64,000 nucleotides of DNA from Lutimaribacter_A marinistellae (GTDB lineage: Bacteria; Pseudomonadota; Alphaproteobacteria; Rhodobacterales; Rhodobacteraceae): positions 1 to 64,000 of the forward strand of contig NZ_JBHRXI010000010.1 in NCBI RefSeq assembly GCF_042648365.1, read 5' to 3'. Positions 52,155-60,159 of the stretch are shown here, piece after piece. The position numbers and the translations under genes are program-made. Within the stretch, counting starts at the first letter, position 1, and each line of letters begins with the position of its first letter. A model generated the notes under the pieces. It saw nothing but the letters and a program-made list of their open reading frames with translations, made no database searches and was not told the origin of the DNA.

Positions 52155-52379
52155 TCAGACGGCGAACATCAGCAGGAGCGAGACGAGGAACGCGAAGATC
52201 CCCAGCGCTTCTGCGAACGCGATACCGATGAAGAGAGTCGCGGTCTGCGACGCGGCGGCCGAGGGGTTGCGCAGGGCGCCGGCCAGGAAGTTGCCGGCCA
52301 CGTTGCCCACACCGATTGCGGCTGCGCCGGAACCGATTGCTGCCAGGCCTGCGCCGATATGTGCGAGATCGCCTTCCAT
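52155..52379 (-). CDS. atpE: ATP synthase Fo subunit c
   Basis: A 74-residue proteolipid forming the rotor ring. Two helices are joined by the polar loop ALRNPSAA. The proton-carrying carboxylate is Glu in GIAFAEALGIFAF, and the first helix has the Gly/Ala packing motif AAIGVGNVAG. The small size and composition are diagnostic. Confidence 0.97.
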   Translation of the reverse strand: MEGDLAHIGAGLAAIGSGAAAIGVGNVAGNFLAGALRNPSAAASQTATLFIGIAFAEALGIFAFLVSLLLMFAV

Positions 52380-52458
52380 GATGTATCTCCTTACGATTGG
52401 AAGTTTTCGATATTGGGGTTGTTCGGATGTGTAGGGCGGGGATGACCCCGCCGCTGCA

Positions 52459-53223
52459 TTAGTGATGCGGGTGCAGTGCGTCCTTGAGGTAGACGCAGGT
52501 CAGGATGGTGAACACGTAGGCCTGAATGAAGGACACCAGCACCTCGAGCCCGTACATCGCGGTGATCGCGAGGACCGAGACCGGCGAGATCACGGCGATG
52601 GCCGCGAAGCCCGCGAACACCTTGATCACCGCGTGGCCCGCCATGACGTTGCCTGCAAGACGAATGGAGTGGCTGACCGGGCGGACGAAGTAGGAAATCA
52701 GTTCGATCACGGCGAGGATCGGGCGGAGCGCCAGCGGCGCGCTCGACACCCAGAACAGGCCAAGGAAGGCCGTGCCGTTCTTGACGAAGCCGAGGATGGT
52801 CACGGTAAGGAACACCGCCAGCGCCAGCACGATGGTCACCGCGAAATGCGATGTCGTGGTGAAGGAGGTCGGGATCAGGCCGAGGAAGTTGGCGGTGACG
52901 ATGAACATGAACAGCGTCATGACATAGGGGAAGTACTTGACCCCTTCCTTGCCGCAGATGTCCTCGAGCATCTTGTAGATGAAGCCGTAGGAAAGCTCGG
53001 CCACCGACTGCATCCGGCCCGGAACCACGGCGCGCTTGGAGGTCGACAGAACCAGCAGGCCTGTGATCGCGAGGATGCCGAAGAACATCCACAGCGTCAC
53101 GTTGGTCGGCGTGTACCATGCGATCGTGTCGCCGAAGAGCGGCTTGACGATGAACTGGTCCATCGGGTGGAAGACCAGGCTGCTGCCTTCTGCTGCGTGC
53201 TCTGCGGTGGTCTCGGTTGCCAC
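52459..53223 (-). CDS. atpB: ATP synthase Fo subunit a
   Basis: A 254-residue a subunit with five or six membrane helices forming the proton half-channels. The essential arginine lies in PVSHSIRLAGNVMAGHAVIKV, and FIQAYVFTILTCVYLKDALH closes the protein. It follows atpI after 2 bp and precedes atpE. Confidence 0.96.
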   Translation of the reverse strand: MATETTAEHAAEGSSLVFHPMDQFIVKPLFGDTIAWYTPTNVTLWMFFGILAITGLLVLSTSKRAVVPGRMQSVAELSYGFIYKMLEDICGKEGVKYFPYVMTLFMFIVTANFLGLIPTSFTTTSHFAVTIVLALAVFLTVTILGFVKNGTAFLGLFWVSSAPLALRPILAVIELISYFVRPVSHSIRLAGNVMAGHAVIKVFAGFAAIAVISPVSVLAITAMYGLEVLVSFIQAYVFTILTCVYLKDALHPHH

Positions 53224-53225
53224 GT

Positions 53226-53564
53226 TCAGTCCCTCTCGTCTTTCTGGGCCTCGGCCTCGCCGGCGCCCGATTGCTTCGCCTGGATCTCGCGTGCGCTGCG
53301 GAGCATGACGTTCACTCCGGCGGCGAGGCCCAGCAATGTGAACAGCACCAGGAAGATCGGGAGCGTCCCGAACAGGCTGTCCAGCCCGTACCCGATGCCA
53401 AATCCGATCCCAAGACCGGACACCATCTCGATGACCATCCGCCAGGCGAGTTCGCCGCCGGAAAAGTCGCTGTCGGCGCGGGTCTCGGGCTGTTTGGCCT
53501 TTTTCGCCGCTGCCAGTTTCGCCTCAAGCTGCGACAGGCGCTGCTTTTGGTCGTCTTCGGTCAC
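53226..53564 (-). CDS. atpI: ATP synthase protein I
   Basis: A 112-residue AtpI with a charged N-terminus (TEDDQKQRLSQLEAKLAAAKK) and two membrane helices around GGELAWRMVIEMVSGLGIGFGIGYGLDSLFGTLPIFLVLFTLLGLAAGVNVML. AtpI assists c-ring assembly. It heads the Fo operon. Confidence 0.9.
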   Translation of the reverse strand: MTEDDQKQRLSQLEAKLAAAKKAKQPETRADSDFSGGELAWRMVIEMVSGLGIGFGIGYGLDSLFGTLPIFLVLFTLLGLAAGVNVMLRSAREIQAKQSGAGEAEAQKDERD

Positions 53565-53594
53565 CGGCGGTTCCTCGCGCGTCTTCGTGCATGG

Positions 53595-53622
53595 TGCTAA
53601 GGCGCGGAGAGGGCGGAGTCAA
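53595..53622 (-). promoter_or_regulatory. Candidate promoter of the atpIBEF'F operon
   Basis: On the minus strand TTGACT (complement of 53617-53622) is followed after 16 bp by TTAGCA (complement of 53595-53600), about 30 bp before the atpI start. The -35 is good and the -10 is poor. Confidence 0.4.
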
Positions 53623-53747
53623 CGCTGTTCGACAGGGGTAGGCACGAGGTGTAGGTTATTGTTTTTCATGTGTTTTAATCTGGCGCGCGATGCGCGCGCG
53701 AAAGCGCCGCAGGGCCTGTTAGCGCCAAAGGCGGCAATGGAGCATAT

Positions 53748-53763
53748 TCAACCGAAAGGTTGA
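53748..53763. promoter_or_regulatory. Candidate ArsR operator TCAACC-GAAA-GGTTGA
   Basis: A perfect 6-4-6 inverted repeat 31 bp before the ArsR start. TCAACC/GGTTGA half-sites preceded by TAT are typical in front of ArsR genes of the type usually paired with SRPBCC proteins. Autoregulation is inferred. Confidence 0.6.
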
Positions 53764-53794
53764 CCATGGCGCGGGGCTGTGGTTCTGGCGGTTC

Positions 53795-54130
53795 ATGTCC
53801 GCCGATCTCGACTCCGTTTTCGCAGCCCTTGCCGACCCGACGCGCCGCGCCATCCTTGCCATGCTGCTTGAGGATGACATGGCCGTGACCGACGTGGCCG
53901 AGCCGTTCGAGATGTCGCTGGCGGCGATTTCAAAACACCTGACGATCCTGAGCCGGGCGGGCCTGATCGCGCAGGAAAAGCGCGGCCGGGTGAAATGGTG
54001 CAAGCTGGAGCCCGACGCGCTGCGCGCGGCCAGCGTCTGGATGCAGGGGTTCGGCCAGTTCGAGCCGGTGAACCTAGATGCGTTCGAGCGGTTCCTGGCG
54101 CGCGAGCTGGAAAGCGGCGCAGGGGGTTAG
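53795..54130 (+). CDS. ArsR-family winged-helix regulator
   Basis: A 111-residue ArsR/SmtB-type regulator. The sequence LDSVFAALADPTRRAILAML followed by VTDVAEPFEMSLAAISKHLTILSRAGLIAQEKRGRVKWCKLEPDALRAASVWM is a complete winged helix; no metal-binding CxC motif is visible. Members of this branch are normally followed by an SRPBCC (AHSA1) gene, which is absent here. The stop overlaps the convergent DMT transporter stop by 4 bp. Confidence 0.9.
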   Translation: MSADLDSVFAALADPTRRAILAMLLEDDMAVTDVAEPFEMSLAAISKHLTILSRAGLIAQEKRGRVKWCKLEPDALRAASVWMQGFGQFEPVNLDAFERFLARELESGAGG

Positions 54131-55032
54131 CGCACGGGGCTGCGCGCGGGCTCCTCTTCGGGTTTGAGCAGGATAAGCAACGCCACCACGGTCAGCGCGA
54201 TGCCGACAAGCACCAGCCCGGCGGGCGCCCCGTTGCCCAGCGCGATTTCCCAGCAGATCACCCATGTGGGCGTCAGGTAGGTATAGGCCATGACCTTGGC
54301 CGAAGGCAGGTACAGCGTCGCGAATTGCAGCAGCACGAAGGTGGCGGCCGAGGCGAACAGCGCAAGGTAGAACAGCCCGATCCAGACGATTGCAGGCAGC
54401 GCCGCCCAATCGGTGCTGCGAATGTCGGACCAGCCATAGAGGGTCAGGATGACGCCGCCGGCGATCAGCATGCCGAAGGTGAAGACGACCGGGGATTCGC
54501 CGCGATTCAGGCGGCGGACCATCGGCGTATAGATCGCGTGGGCGACGCAGCCCCAGAAATAGATGATCTCGCCGCTGCCGATCTGGAAGGCACGGAAGGC
54601 GGACCAATCGGCGCGAAAGATCACCCAAAGCGCGCCCATCGCGCCGATGGCAAGCGCCAGCGCCATGCGCGCGGTGGTGACCTGTTGCAGAAGCAGGTAG
54701 CCGAAGATCGCCGTCAGGACCGGCGTGAGCGTGAAAACCGCCGCCGCGCTGACGGGTTGGGCGGTTTTCAACCCCTCGAACATCAGGACGAAATAGGCGC
54801 CGAACAACCCGCCGAGGATGAGGTAGCGCCACGGTGCCTGAGCGGCGCTGCGCGGGATACCGGTGGTGAGCAGGGCGGCCACGCCGATCACCATCGCCGC
54901 GATCCAGAACCGCGCGGCCATCAGCGCGGCCGGCGCAACCTCGTTCGCGATCATCGCGCCCAGCGAGAAGCTGCCCGCCACCAGCGCCGAGAAGGTCAGC
55001 ATGGCGAGATGGCCGCGGGCGGCAGGACTCAT
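54127..55032 (-). CDS. EamA/DMT-family transporter
   Basis: A 301-residue membrane protein with ten predicted helices in two EamA repeats, the first around ALMAARFWIAAMVIGVAALL and the second around YLTPTWVICWEIALGNGAPAGLVLVGIALTVVALLILL. It is a drug/metabolite exporter type; substrate unknown. The start at 55032 gives an ATGA overlap with the LysR stop, which indicates cotranscription; longer starts lie inside lysR. Confidence 0.88.
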   Translation of the reverse strand: MSPAARGHLAMLTFSALVAGSFSLGAMIANEVAPAALMAARFWIAAMVIGVAALLTTGIPRSAAQAPWRYLILGGLFGAYFVLMFEGLKTAQPVSAAAVFTLTPVLTAIFGYLLLQQVTTARMALALAIGAMGALWVIFRADWSAFRAFQIGSGEIIYFWGCVAHAIYTPMVRRLNRGESPVVFTFGMLIAGGVILTLYGWSDIRSTDWAALPAIVWIGLFYLALFASAATFVLLQFATLYLPSAKVMAYTYLTPTWVICWEIALGNGAPAGLVLVGIALTVVALLILLKPEEEPARSPVR

Positions 55033-55907
55033 GTCGCCCAGTCCTGCGCCCGGGCCTTGATGAACTTGAGAAAGGTCTGAACCTTGGTCGTGCGGTGCAG
55101 ATCGACATGGGTGACGAGCCACAGCTTGCCCGACCAGTCGGGCACCGGCTCCATCACTTCGACCAGCTCGGGGTGGCGCGCGGCCTCCCACCTGGCCATG
55201 AAGCCGATCCCCGCCCCGGCCAGCACCGCCTGCTGCATCGAGGCGCCATCGGTGCCGCGAAAGGTGATGGACCCTGCAGGTGTATTGGCGCGCAGCCAGC
55301 GGTAGAACGGCGCGCGGGTGTTCTCGTCATCATGGCCGATGAAGAAATGCCCCTCGAAATCCTCGATGCCGTCGGGCTTGCCGTAGGTGTCGATGTAGTC
55401 GCGGCTGGCGAAGAGGCCGATGGTCTGGGCCACGAAGGGCTGCACCACGTTGTCGGGCTGGTCGGGCGCGGCACCGGCGCGGATGGCGACATGCGCCTCT
55501 CCATATTCAAGGCGGAACAGGCGGTCGCCAGTGAGATAGCGCAGGATCAGGCCGGGATGGGCGCGCTGGAATTCGGTCAGCGCGGGTACCACCAGCGGGG
55601 CGAGCGAGGCGAGCGAGGTCACCACCAGTTCTCCGGATACGTCGTCGCCCTGCCCTTTCAGCCGCCCGACAAGCTGGTTGAACTGATCCTCGGTCGCCTG
55701 GGCCACGCGCAGCAGATCCTCGCCCGCCTCGGTCGGGGTATAGCCGCGCGCGTGCCGCTGAAAGAGCTTGACCCCCAGCCGCCCCTCGAGCGCGTCGATA
55801 TGGCGGATCACCGTGGCGTGGTGCACGCCCAGAACTTCGGCCGCGCCGCTGACGGTGCCCATGCGCGCAACCTGGTAGGCGGTGCGCACCTCGTCCCAAT
55901 TGTCCAT
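55029..55907 (-). CDS. LysR-family regulator
   Basis: A 292-residue LysR protein. The N-terminal helix-turn-helix is WDEVRTAYQVARMGTVSGAAEVLGVHHATVIRHIDALEGRLGVKLFQRHARGYTPTEAGE. The effector-binding domain follows. It is coupled to the DMT transporter and divergent from azoR, with a perfect palindrome between them. It probably controls azoR and its own operon. Confidence 0.92.
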   Translation of the reverse strand: MDNWDEVRTAYQVARMGTVSGAAEVLGVHHATVIRHIDALEGRLGVKLFQRHARGYTPTEAGEDLLRVAQATEDQFNQLVGRLKGQGDDVSGELVVTSLASLAPLVVPALTEFQRAHPGLILRYLTGDRLFRLEYGEAHVAIRAGAAPDQPDNVVQPFVAQTIGLFASRDYIDTYGKPDGIEDFEGHFFIGHDDENTRAPFYRWLRANTPAGSITFRGTDGASMQQAVLAGAGIGFMARWEAARHPELVEVMEPVPDWSGKLWLVTHVDLHRTTKVQTFLKFIKARAQDWAT

Positions 55908-55928
55908 GACGGGCCTATATGTGCAAAA

Positions 55929-55947
55929 ACCAACAGATACTGTTGGT
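55929..55947. promoter_or_regulatory. Candidate LysR operator ACCAACAG-ATA-CTGTTGGT
   Basis: A perfect palindrome with 8-bp arms and a 3-nt centre. It lies 22 bp before the lysR start and 76 bp before azoR. A smaller CCAA-T-TTGG palindrome follows at about 55978-55986 and could be the second half-site of a LysR regulatory region. Confidence 0.65.
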
Positions 55948-56022
55948 ATAGCGACGTTGCGTTCGTCGGTGCAATAACCAATTTGGGGCCATCGAGACAC
56001 CATCCGTGAAAGGACCCGACCA

Positions 56023-56604
56023 ATGGCCAAGACCATCCTGCATATCGACGCCTCGGCGCGTCGCCAGAATTCCACCACCCGCGCGCTGTCGGAGCGTGTC
56101 GTGCGCCGCCTGAACGCGGACCGCATCATCCGCCGCGACCTTGCCACGCCGCTGCCGCTGCTGTCCGAGGATTGGGTGAACGCGAACTTTACCCCCGCCG
56201 ATCAGCGCGACGACGTTCAGCGCGATATTCTTGCGCTGTCGGATGAGCTGGTCGAGGAGCTGCGCGCCGCCGATACGCTGGTGATCGGGCTGCCGATCTA
56301 CAACTTCTCGGTTCCCGCCGCGTTCAAGGCGTGGATCGACCTTGTTGCACGGGCCGGCATGACCTTTCGCTATACCGAGGCCGGACCAGAGGGCCTGCTG
56401 AGCGGCAAGCGTGCGATCCTCGCGATTGCCTCGGGCGGCACCGCCGTCGGTTCGGAGATCGACTTTGCCACCACCTATGCGCGGCATGTGCTGTCGTTTA
56501 TCGGGATCACCGATGTTGAAATCGTCGCCGCGGACCGCATGGCGCTGGACCCCGAGGGCACGGTGCTGGCCGCAGAGACCGCCGTGGACAACCTGGCCGC
56601 CTGA
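56023..56604 (+). CDS. azoR: FMN-dependent NADH-azoreductase
   Basis: A 193-residue flavodoxin-like quinone/azo reductase. ILHIDASARRQNSTTRALSERVVRRL is the FMN phosphate-binding N-terminus, LVIGLPIYNFSVPAAFKAWIDLVARAGMTFRY is the AzoR signature, and ILAIASGGTAVGS follows. It reduces quinones and azo compounds with NADH. It is divergent from LysR and closed by a terminator. Confidence 0.94.
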   Translation: MAKTILHIDASARRQNSTTRALSERVVRRLNADRIIRRDLATPLPLLSEDWVNANFTPADQRDDVQRDILALSDELVEELRAADTLVIGLPIYNFSVPAAFKAWIDLVARAGMTFRYTEAGPEGLLSGKRAILAIASGGTAVGSEIDFATTYARHVLSFIGITDVEIVAADRMALDPEGTVLAAETAVDNLAA

Positions 56605-56629
56605 TCCGCCACTCACATTCTGGGCGCCG

Positions 56630-56663
56630 ACGCCGGTCTCCGTTTGCGGGGGCCGGCGTTTTT
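56630..56663 (+). terminator. Terminator after azoR
   Basis: ACGCCGG (56630-56636) pairs with CCGGCGT (56653-56659), extended by CTCCG/CGGGG pairing, and is followed by TTTTT. It ends at the stop codon of the convergent membrane protein gene. Confidence 0.8.
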
Positions 56664-57460
56664 CATTCCGTTGTGCGATGGGCAAAGAAGCGTGCGAGCA
56701 CGAAGAACGCCCCGGCCAGAAGTGCCGGAAGCAGGAAAATGCGGAAGATGAACACGGCAAGCAGTGCCATGTAGCTGGCGATCAGCTCGTCGGCACGGTC
56801 CCAGAGGTTCTGCGCGAGCGCCTGGTAGCGCCCCGCCTCGTCGAGCGCGCCCCGCATCCCGTCCCACCAGCCGCCGGGCTGGTCGGGAACCGGCGGGCCG
56901 ACACTGGCGGTGATCTCGGCGATGATCGCCTCGTGCCGGGTCAGCACGTCGCCGGTCAGGATATCGGCCAGTTCGCCCGAGATGACGAATGATGCGGGCA
57001 GCGCGAGCAGGAAAAAGGCCCCGTACCAGACCAGCCTGCGCGAGAGGTCCGAGATCACGTCGCGCGGGCCGAGCAGGCGGTCGGCAATCCACAACAGGCT
57101 GGCCCCCGCGATCATCCCGGCCCCGACGGCACCGACCGGCCCCATCGCCACGGCCAGGATACCCGTCGCCACCATGAGGCTGAAGACGACACCGGCGATA
57201 CGTTCGATCGTGTCATCGACCGGTTCCAACACCTTGAGCGGCTGCGCGGTGCCCGAGACGACGAGCGATCCGCCAACCTCGATTTCCTGTGCGGTGGACA
57301 GCACGGCGTTGAGCGTGCGCAGCCCCACATAGGTCGCGGCGCTGGCGGTCGAGACGGTTCCGGCATAGTCGCGCGCTGCATTCGACAGCGGGTTGTCGCG
57401 GTAGAACCAGACCGCGGCAAGGCCGAGCGCCGCGATCAGGACCAGCCAGATCAGCGGCAC
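56663..57460 (-). CDS. Integral membrane protein of unknown function
   Basis: A protein of about 265 residues with a first membrane helix right at the N-terminus (PLIWLVLIAALGLAAVWF), hydrophobic segments near residues 90-135 (VVFSLMVATGILAVAMG and GAVGAGMIAGASLLWIADRLL), 145-170 and 235-260, and a polar linker containing ADILTGDVLTRHEAIIAEI. I recognise no domain. A GTG at 57460 is chosen; an ATG at 57538 would overlap the upstream gene by 65 bp and adds a Pro/Thr/Arg-rich stretch. It is the gene after the GcvT-type flavoprotein. Confidence 0.7.
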   Translation of the reverse strand: MPLIWLVLIAALGLAAVWFYRDNPLSNAARDYAGTVSTASAATYVGLRTLNAVLSTAQEIEVGGSLVVSGTAQPLKVLEPVDDTIERIAGVVFSLMVATGILAVAMGPVGAVGAGMIAGASLLWIADRLLGPRDVISDLSRRLVWYGAFFLLALPASFVISGELADILTGDVLTRHEAIIAEITASVGPPVPDQPGGWWDGMRGALDEAGRYQALAQNLWDRADELIASYMALLAVFIFRIFLLPALLAGAFFVLARFFAHRTTE

Positions 57461-57473
57461 CCGGCGGGGGCGT

Positions 57474-59981
57474 TCAGCCGTCCTTGCGGATTGTCTCGTT
57501 CTTGGGGTCGTAGGGGCTGTCACAGGTGACCGTTGCATCCCAGAGCTTGTCCTGCATCTTGACCTTGAGCTTGGTGCCCTCGACGGCCAGTTCGGGTTTC
57601 ACATATCCCATGCCGATGGATTTCTCAAAGGCCACCGAATAGCCGCCCGATGTCAGGCGCCCGACGCGGGTGCCGTCCGGGGTGTAAAGCGCCTCTCGCC
57701 CCCAGGGATCGGCATCGGCGGGGCCGTCGATCAGCAGGGTGCAGCACTTGGAGCGGATGCCGGTCTCTTCCAGCTTTGCCTTGCCGTGAAACTCCTTGGA
57801 GAGATCGACGAAGCGCGGCAGATCGGCCTCGAGCGGGGTGGCGTCGCGGCCAAGCTCGTTGCCGAAGGCGCGATAGGATTTCTCCTGCCGCAGCCAGTTC
57901 TGCGCGCGGGCGCCGACCAGCTTCATCCCGTGTTTCTCACCCGCCTGTTCCAGCAGATCGAACAGATAGTTCTGCATCTCGATCGGGTGATGGAGTTCCC
58001 AGCCAAGCTCTCCGGTATAGGCGACACGGATGGCGCGGACGGGACACATACCCAGTTCGATGTCGCGGGCCGAGAGCCAGGGAAAGCGCTTGTTCGACAG
58101 CGCGGTTTCCGGCTCGGCATCCTTGATCACCTCGGCCAGGACGTCACGCGATTTCGGCCCGGCGATGGCGAAGACGCCCCATTGTGTCGTGACATCCTGG
58201 ATCTCGATATAGCCGAACTCCTCCATCTTGTCCTCGGCGGCCTTGCGCAGGAAGTCGGCGTCGTATTCCGTCCAGGCCCCGGCGGAGACGCAGTAATACT
58301 CGTTCTCGGCGCGGCGGACGATGGTGTATTCGGTGCGCGTCGTCCCGTTCGAGGTCAGCGCGTAGGTCAGGTTGATGCGGCCGACCTTGGGCAGCTTGTT
58401 GCAGGTGAACCAGTCGAGGAAGGCGGTCGCGCCCGGCCCCTTGACGACATGTTTCGAAAAGGCGGTCGCGTCGATCAGGCCGACGCCCTCGCGGATGGCC
58501 TTGGCCTCGTCGACGGCATGTTGCCACCACCCGCCCCGGCGGAAACTGCGGGCGTCGTGGTCGAAGCTGTCTGGCGCGTCCAGCGGGCCGAAATAGTTGG
58601 GCCGTTCCCATCCGTTGACGAAGCCGAACTGCGCGCCGCGCGCCTTCTGACGGTCATAGGCGGGTGCGGTGCGCAGGGGCCGGCAGGCTTCGCGCTCTTC
58701 ATCGGGGTGGTGCAGGATGTAGACGTGCTCGTAGCATTCCTCGTTCTTGCGGGCCGCGAACTCGGTCGTCATCCAGTTGCTGGAGTAGCGCTTGGGGTCG
58801 AGGCTGGCCATGTCGATCTCGGCCTCGCCCTCGACCATCAGCTGGGCAAGGTAATAGCCGGTGCCGCCCGCCGCGGTGATGCCGAAGGAGAAGCCTTCGG
58901 CCAGCCACATGTTGCGCAGGCCCGGCGCGGGGCCGACCAGCGGGTTGCCATCGGGCGTGTAGCAGATAGGGCCGTTATAGTCGTCCTTGAGGCCCACGGT
59001 TTCCGAGGACGGGATCCGATGGATCATCGACATGTATTCCTCCTCGATCCGTTCCAGATCGAGCGGGAAGAGGTCGGCGCGGAAACTGTCGGGCACGGAG
59101 TATTCGAACCGCGCCGGCGCGTTGCGTTCGTAGGGGCCGAGGATCCAGCCGCCGCGTTCCTCGCGGACGTACCACTTGGCATCGGCATCGCGCAGCACGG
59201 GATGCTCGGGGTTGCCGGCCTTGCGCCAGTCGACCAGCGCGGGGTCGGGTTCGGTCACGATATACTGATGTTCGACCGGGATGGCGGGCATCTTTATGCC
59301 CAGCATCCGCGCGGTGCGCTGCGCATGGTTGCCGGAGGCGGTCACGACATGCTCTGCCGAGACGGTGACCTGTTCGTCGCCGGGGACGAGGTTGCCGCCC
59401 CGCTCGACCATCTTCGTCAGCGTCACGTCCCAGTGATCGCCCTTCCACTCGAACCCGTCGGCCTGCCACTTGCGCTCGATCGCGACGCCGCGCTGGCGCG
59501 CGCCCTTGGCCATGGCCATCGTCACGTCGGCCGGGTTGATGTAGCCGTCGGTGGGGTGATAGATCGCGCCTTCGAGGTCCTCGGTCCGGACCAGCGGCCA
59601 GCGGTCCTTGATCTGTGCAGGCGTCATCCACTCGTACGGTACGCCGCACGTTTCGGCGGTGGAGGCATAGAGCATGTATTCGTCCATGCGCTCTTTGGTC
59701 TGCGCCATGCGCAGGTTGCCGACCACGTAGAACCCGGCATTGAGGCCGGTCTCGTCCTCGAGCGTCTTGTAGAAATCGACCGAGTACTTGTGGATATGGG
59801 TCGTCGCGTAGGACATGTTGAAAAGCGGCAAGAGGCCCGCGGCGTGCCATGTCGACCCCGCCGTCAGCTCGTCACGCTCGATCAGCATCACGTCGGACCA
59901 CCCGGCGCGGGCCAGGTGATAGGCGATCGAGGTACCGACGGCGCCGCCGCCGACGACCAGTGCTTTGACTTGGGTCTTCAT
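57474..59981 (-). CDS. GcvT-family FAD oxidoreductase (dimethylglycine dehydrogenase-like)
   Basis: An 835-residue two-part flavoprotein. The N-terminal half is a DAO-type oxidase with the FAD motif VVGGGAVGTSIAYHLARAG and the covalent-FAD-type region ERDELTAGSTWHAAGLLP. The C-terminal half is a GcvT-like folate-binding domain with GWGVFAIAGPKSRDVL-like sequence (here WGVFAIAGPKSRDVLAEV) and GELGWELHHPIEM. Such enzymes demethylate dimethylglycine or sarcosine and pass electrons to ETF. The start MKTQVKALVVGGG follows GGAGAG. Substrate assignment is inference. Confidence 0.88.
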   Translation of the reverse strand: MKTQVKALVVGGGAVGTSIAYHLARAGWSDVMLIERDELTAGSTWHAAGLLPLFNMSYATTHIHKYSVDFYKTLEDETGLNAGFYVVGNLRMAQTKERMDEYMLYASTAETCGVPYEWMTPAQIKDRWPLVRTEDLEGAIYHPTDGYINPADVTMAMAKGARQRGVAIERKWQADGFEWKGDHWDVTLTKMVERGGNLVPGDEQVTVSAEHVVTASGNHAQRTARMLGIKMPAIPVEHQYIVTEPDPALVDWRKAGNPEHPVLRDADAKWYVREERGGWILGPYERNAPARFEYSVPDSFRADLFPLDLERIEEEYMSMIHRIPSSETVGLKDDYNGPICYTPDGNPLVGPAPGLRNMWLAEGFSFGITAAGGTGYYLAQLMVEGEAEIDMASLDPKRYSSNWMTTEFAARKNEECYEHVYILHHPDEEREACRPLRTAPAYDRQKARGAQFGFVNGWERPNYFGPLDAPDSFDHDARSFRRGGWWQHAVDEAKAIREGVGLIDATAFSKHVVKGPGATAFLDWFTCNKLPKVGRINLTYALTSNGTTRTEYTIVRRAENEYYCVSAGAWTEYDADFLRKAAEDKMEEFGYIEIQDVTTQWGVFAIAGPKSRDVLAEVIKDAEPETALSNKRFPWLSARDIELGMCPVRAIRVAYTGELGWELHHPIEMQNYLFDLLEQAGEKHGMKLVGARAQNWLRQEKSYRAFGNELGRDATPLEADLPRFVDLSKEFHGKAKLEETGIRSKCCTLLIDGPADADPWGREALYTPDGTRVGRLTSGGYSVAFEKSIGMGYVKPELAVEGTKLKVKMQDKLWDATVTCDSPYDPKNETIRKDG

Positions 59982-60159
59982 GATCCCGCTCTCCGGATTG
60001 AGTCGCATTGCATCCGCTTTATGACGAAGCGTGCGGCGGACCGCCAAGTCGATCCGACGCAAAACCGGGCAAATGCGACCTCGGCCCGCGGCGGCGCAGA
60101 AACCGCCCGCGCCGCCGGTTCCCTTGACGGTGGAAAGTGGTCCCCGGCGGGTCCGGCGG

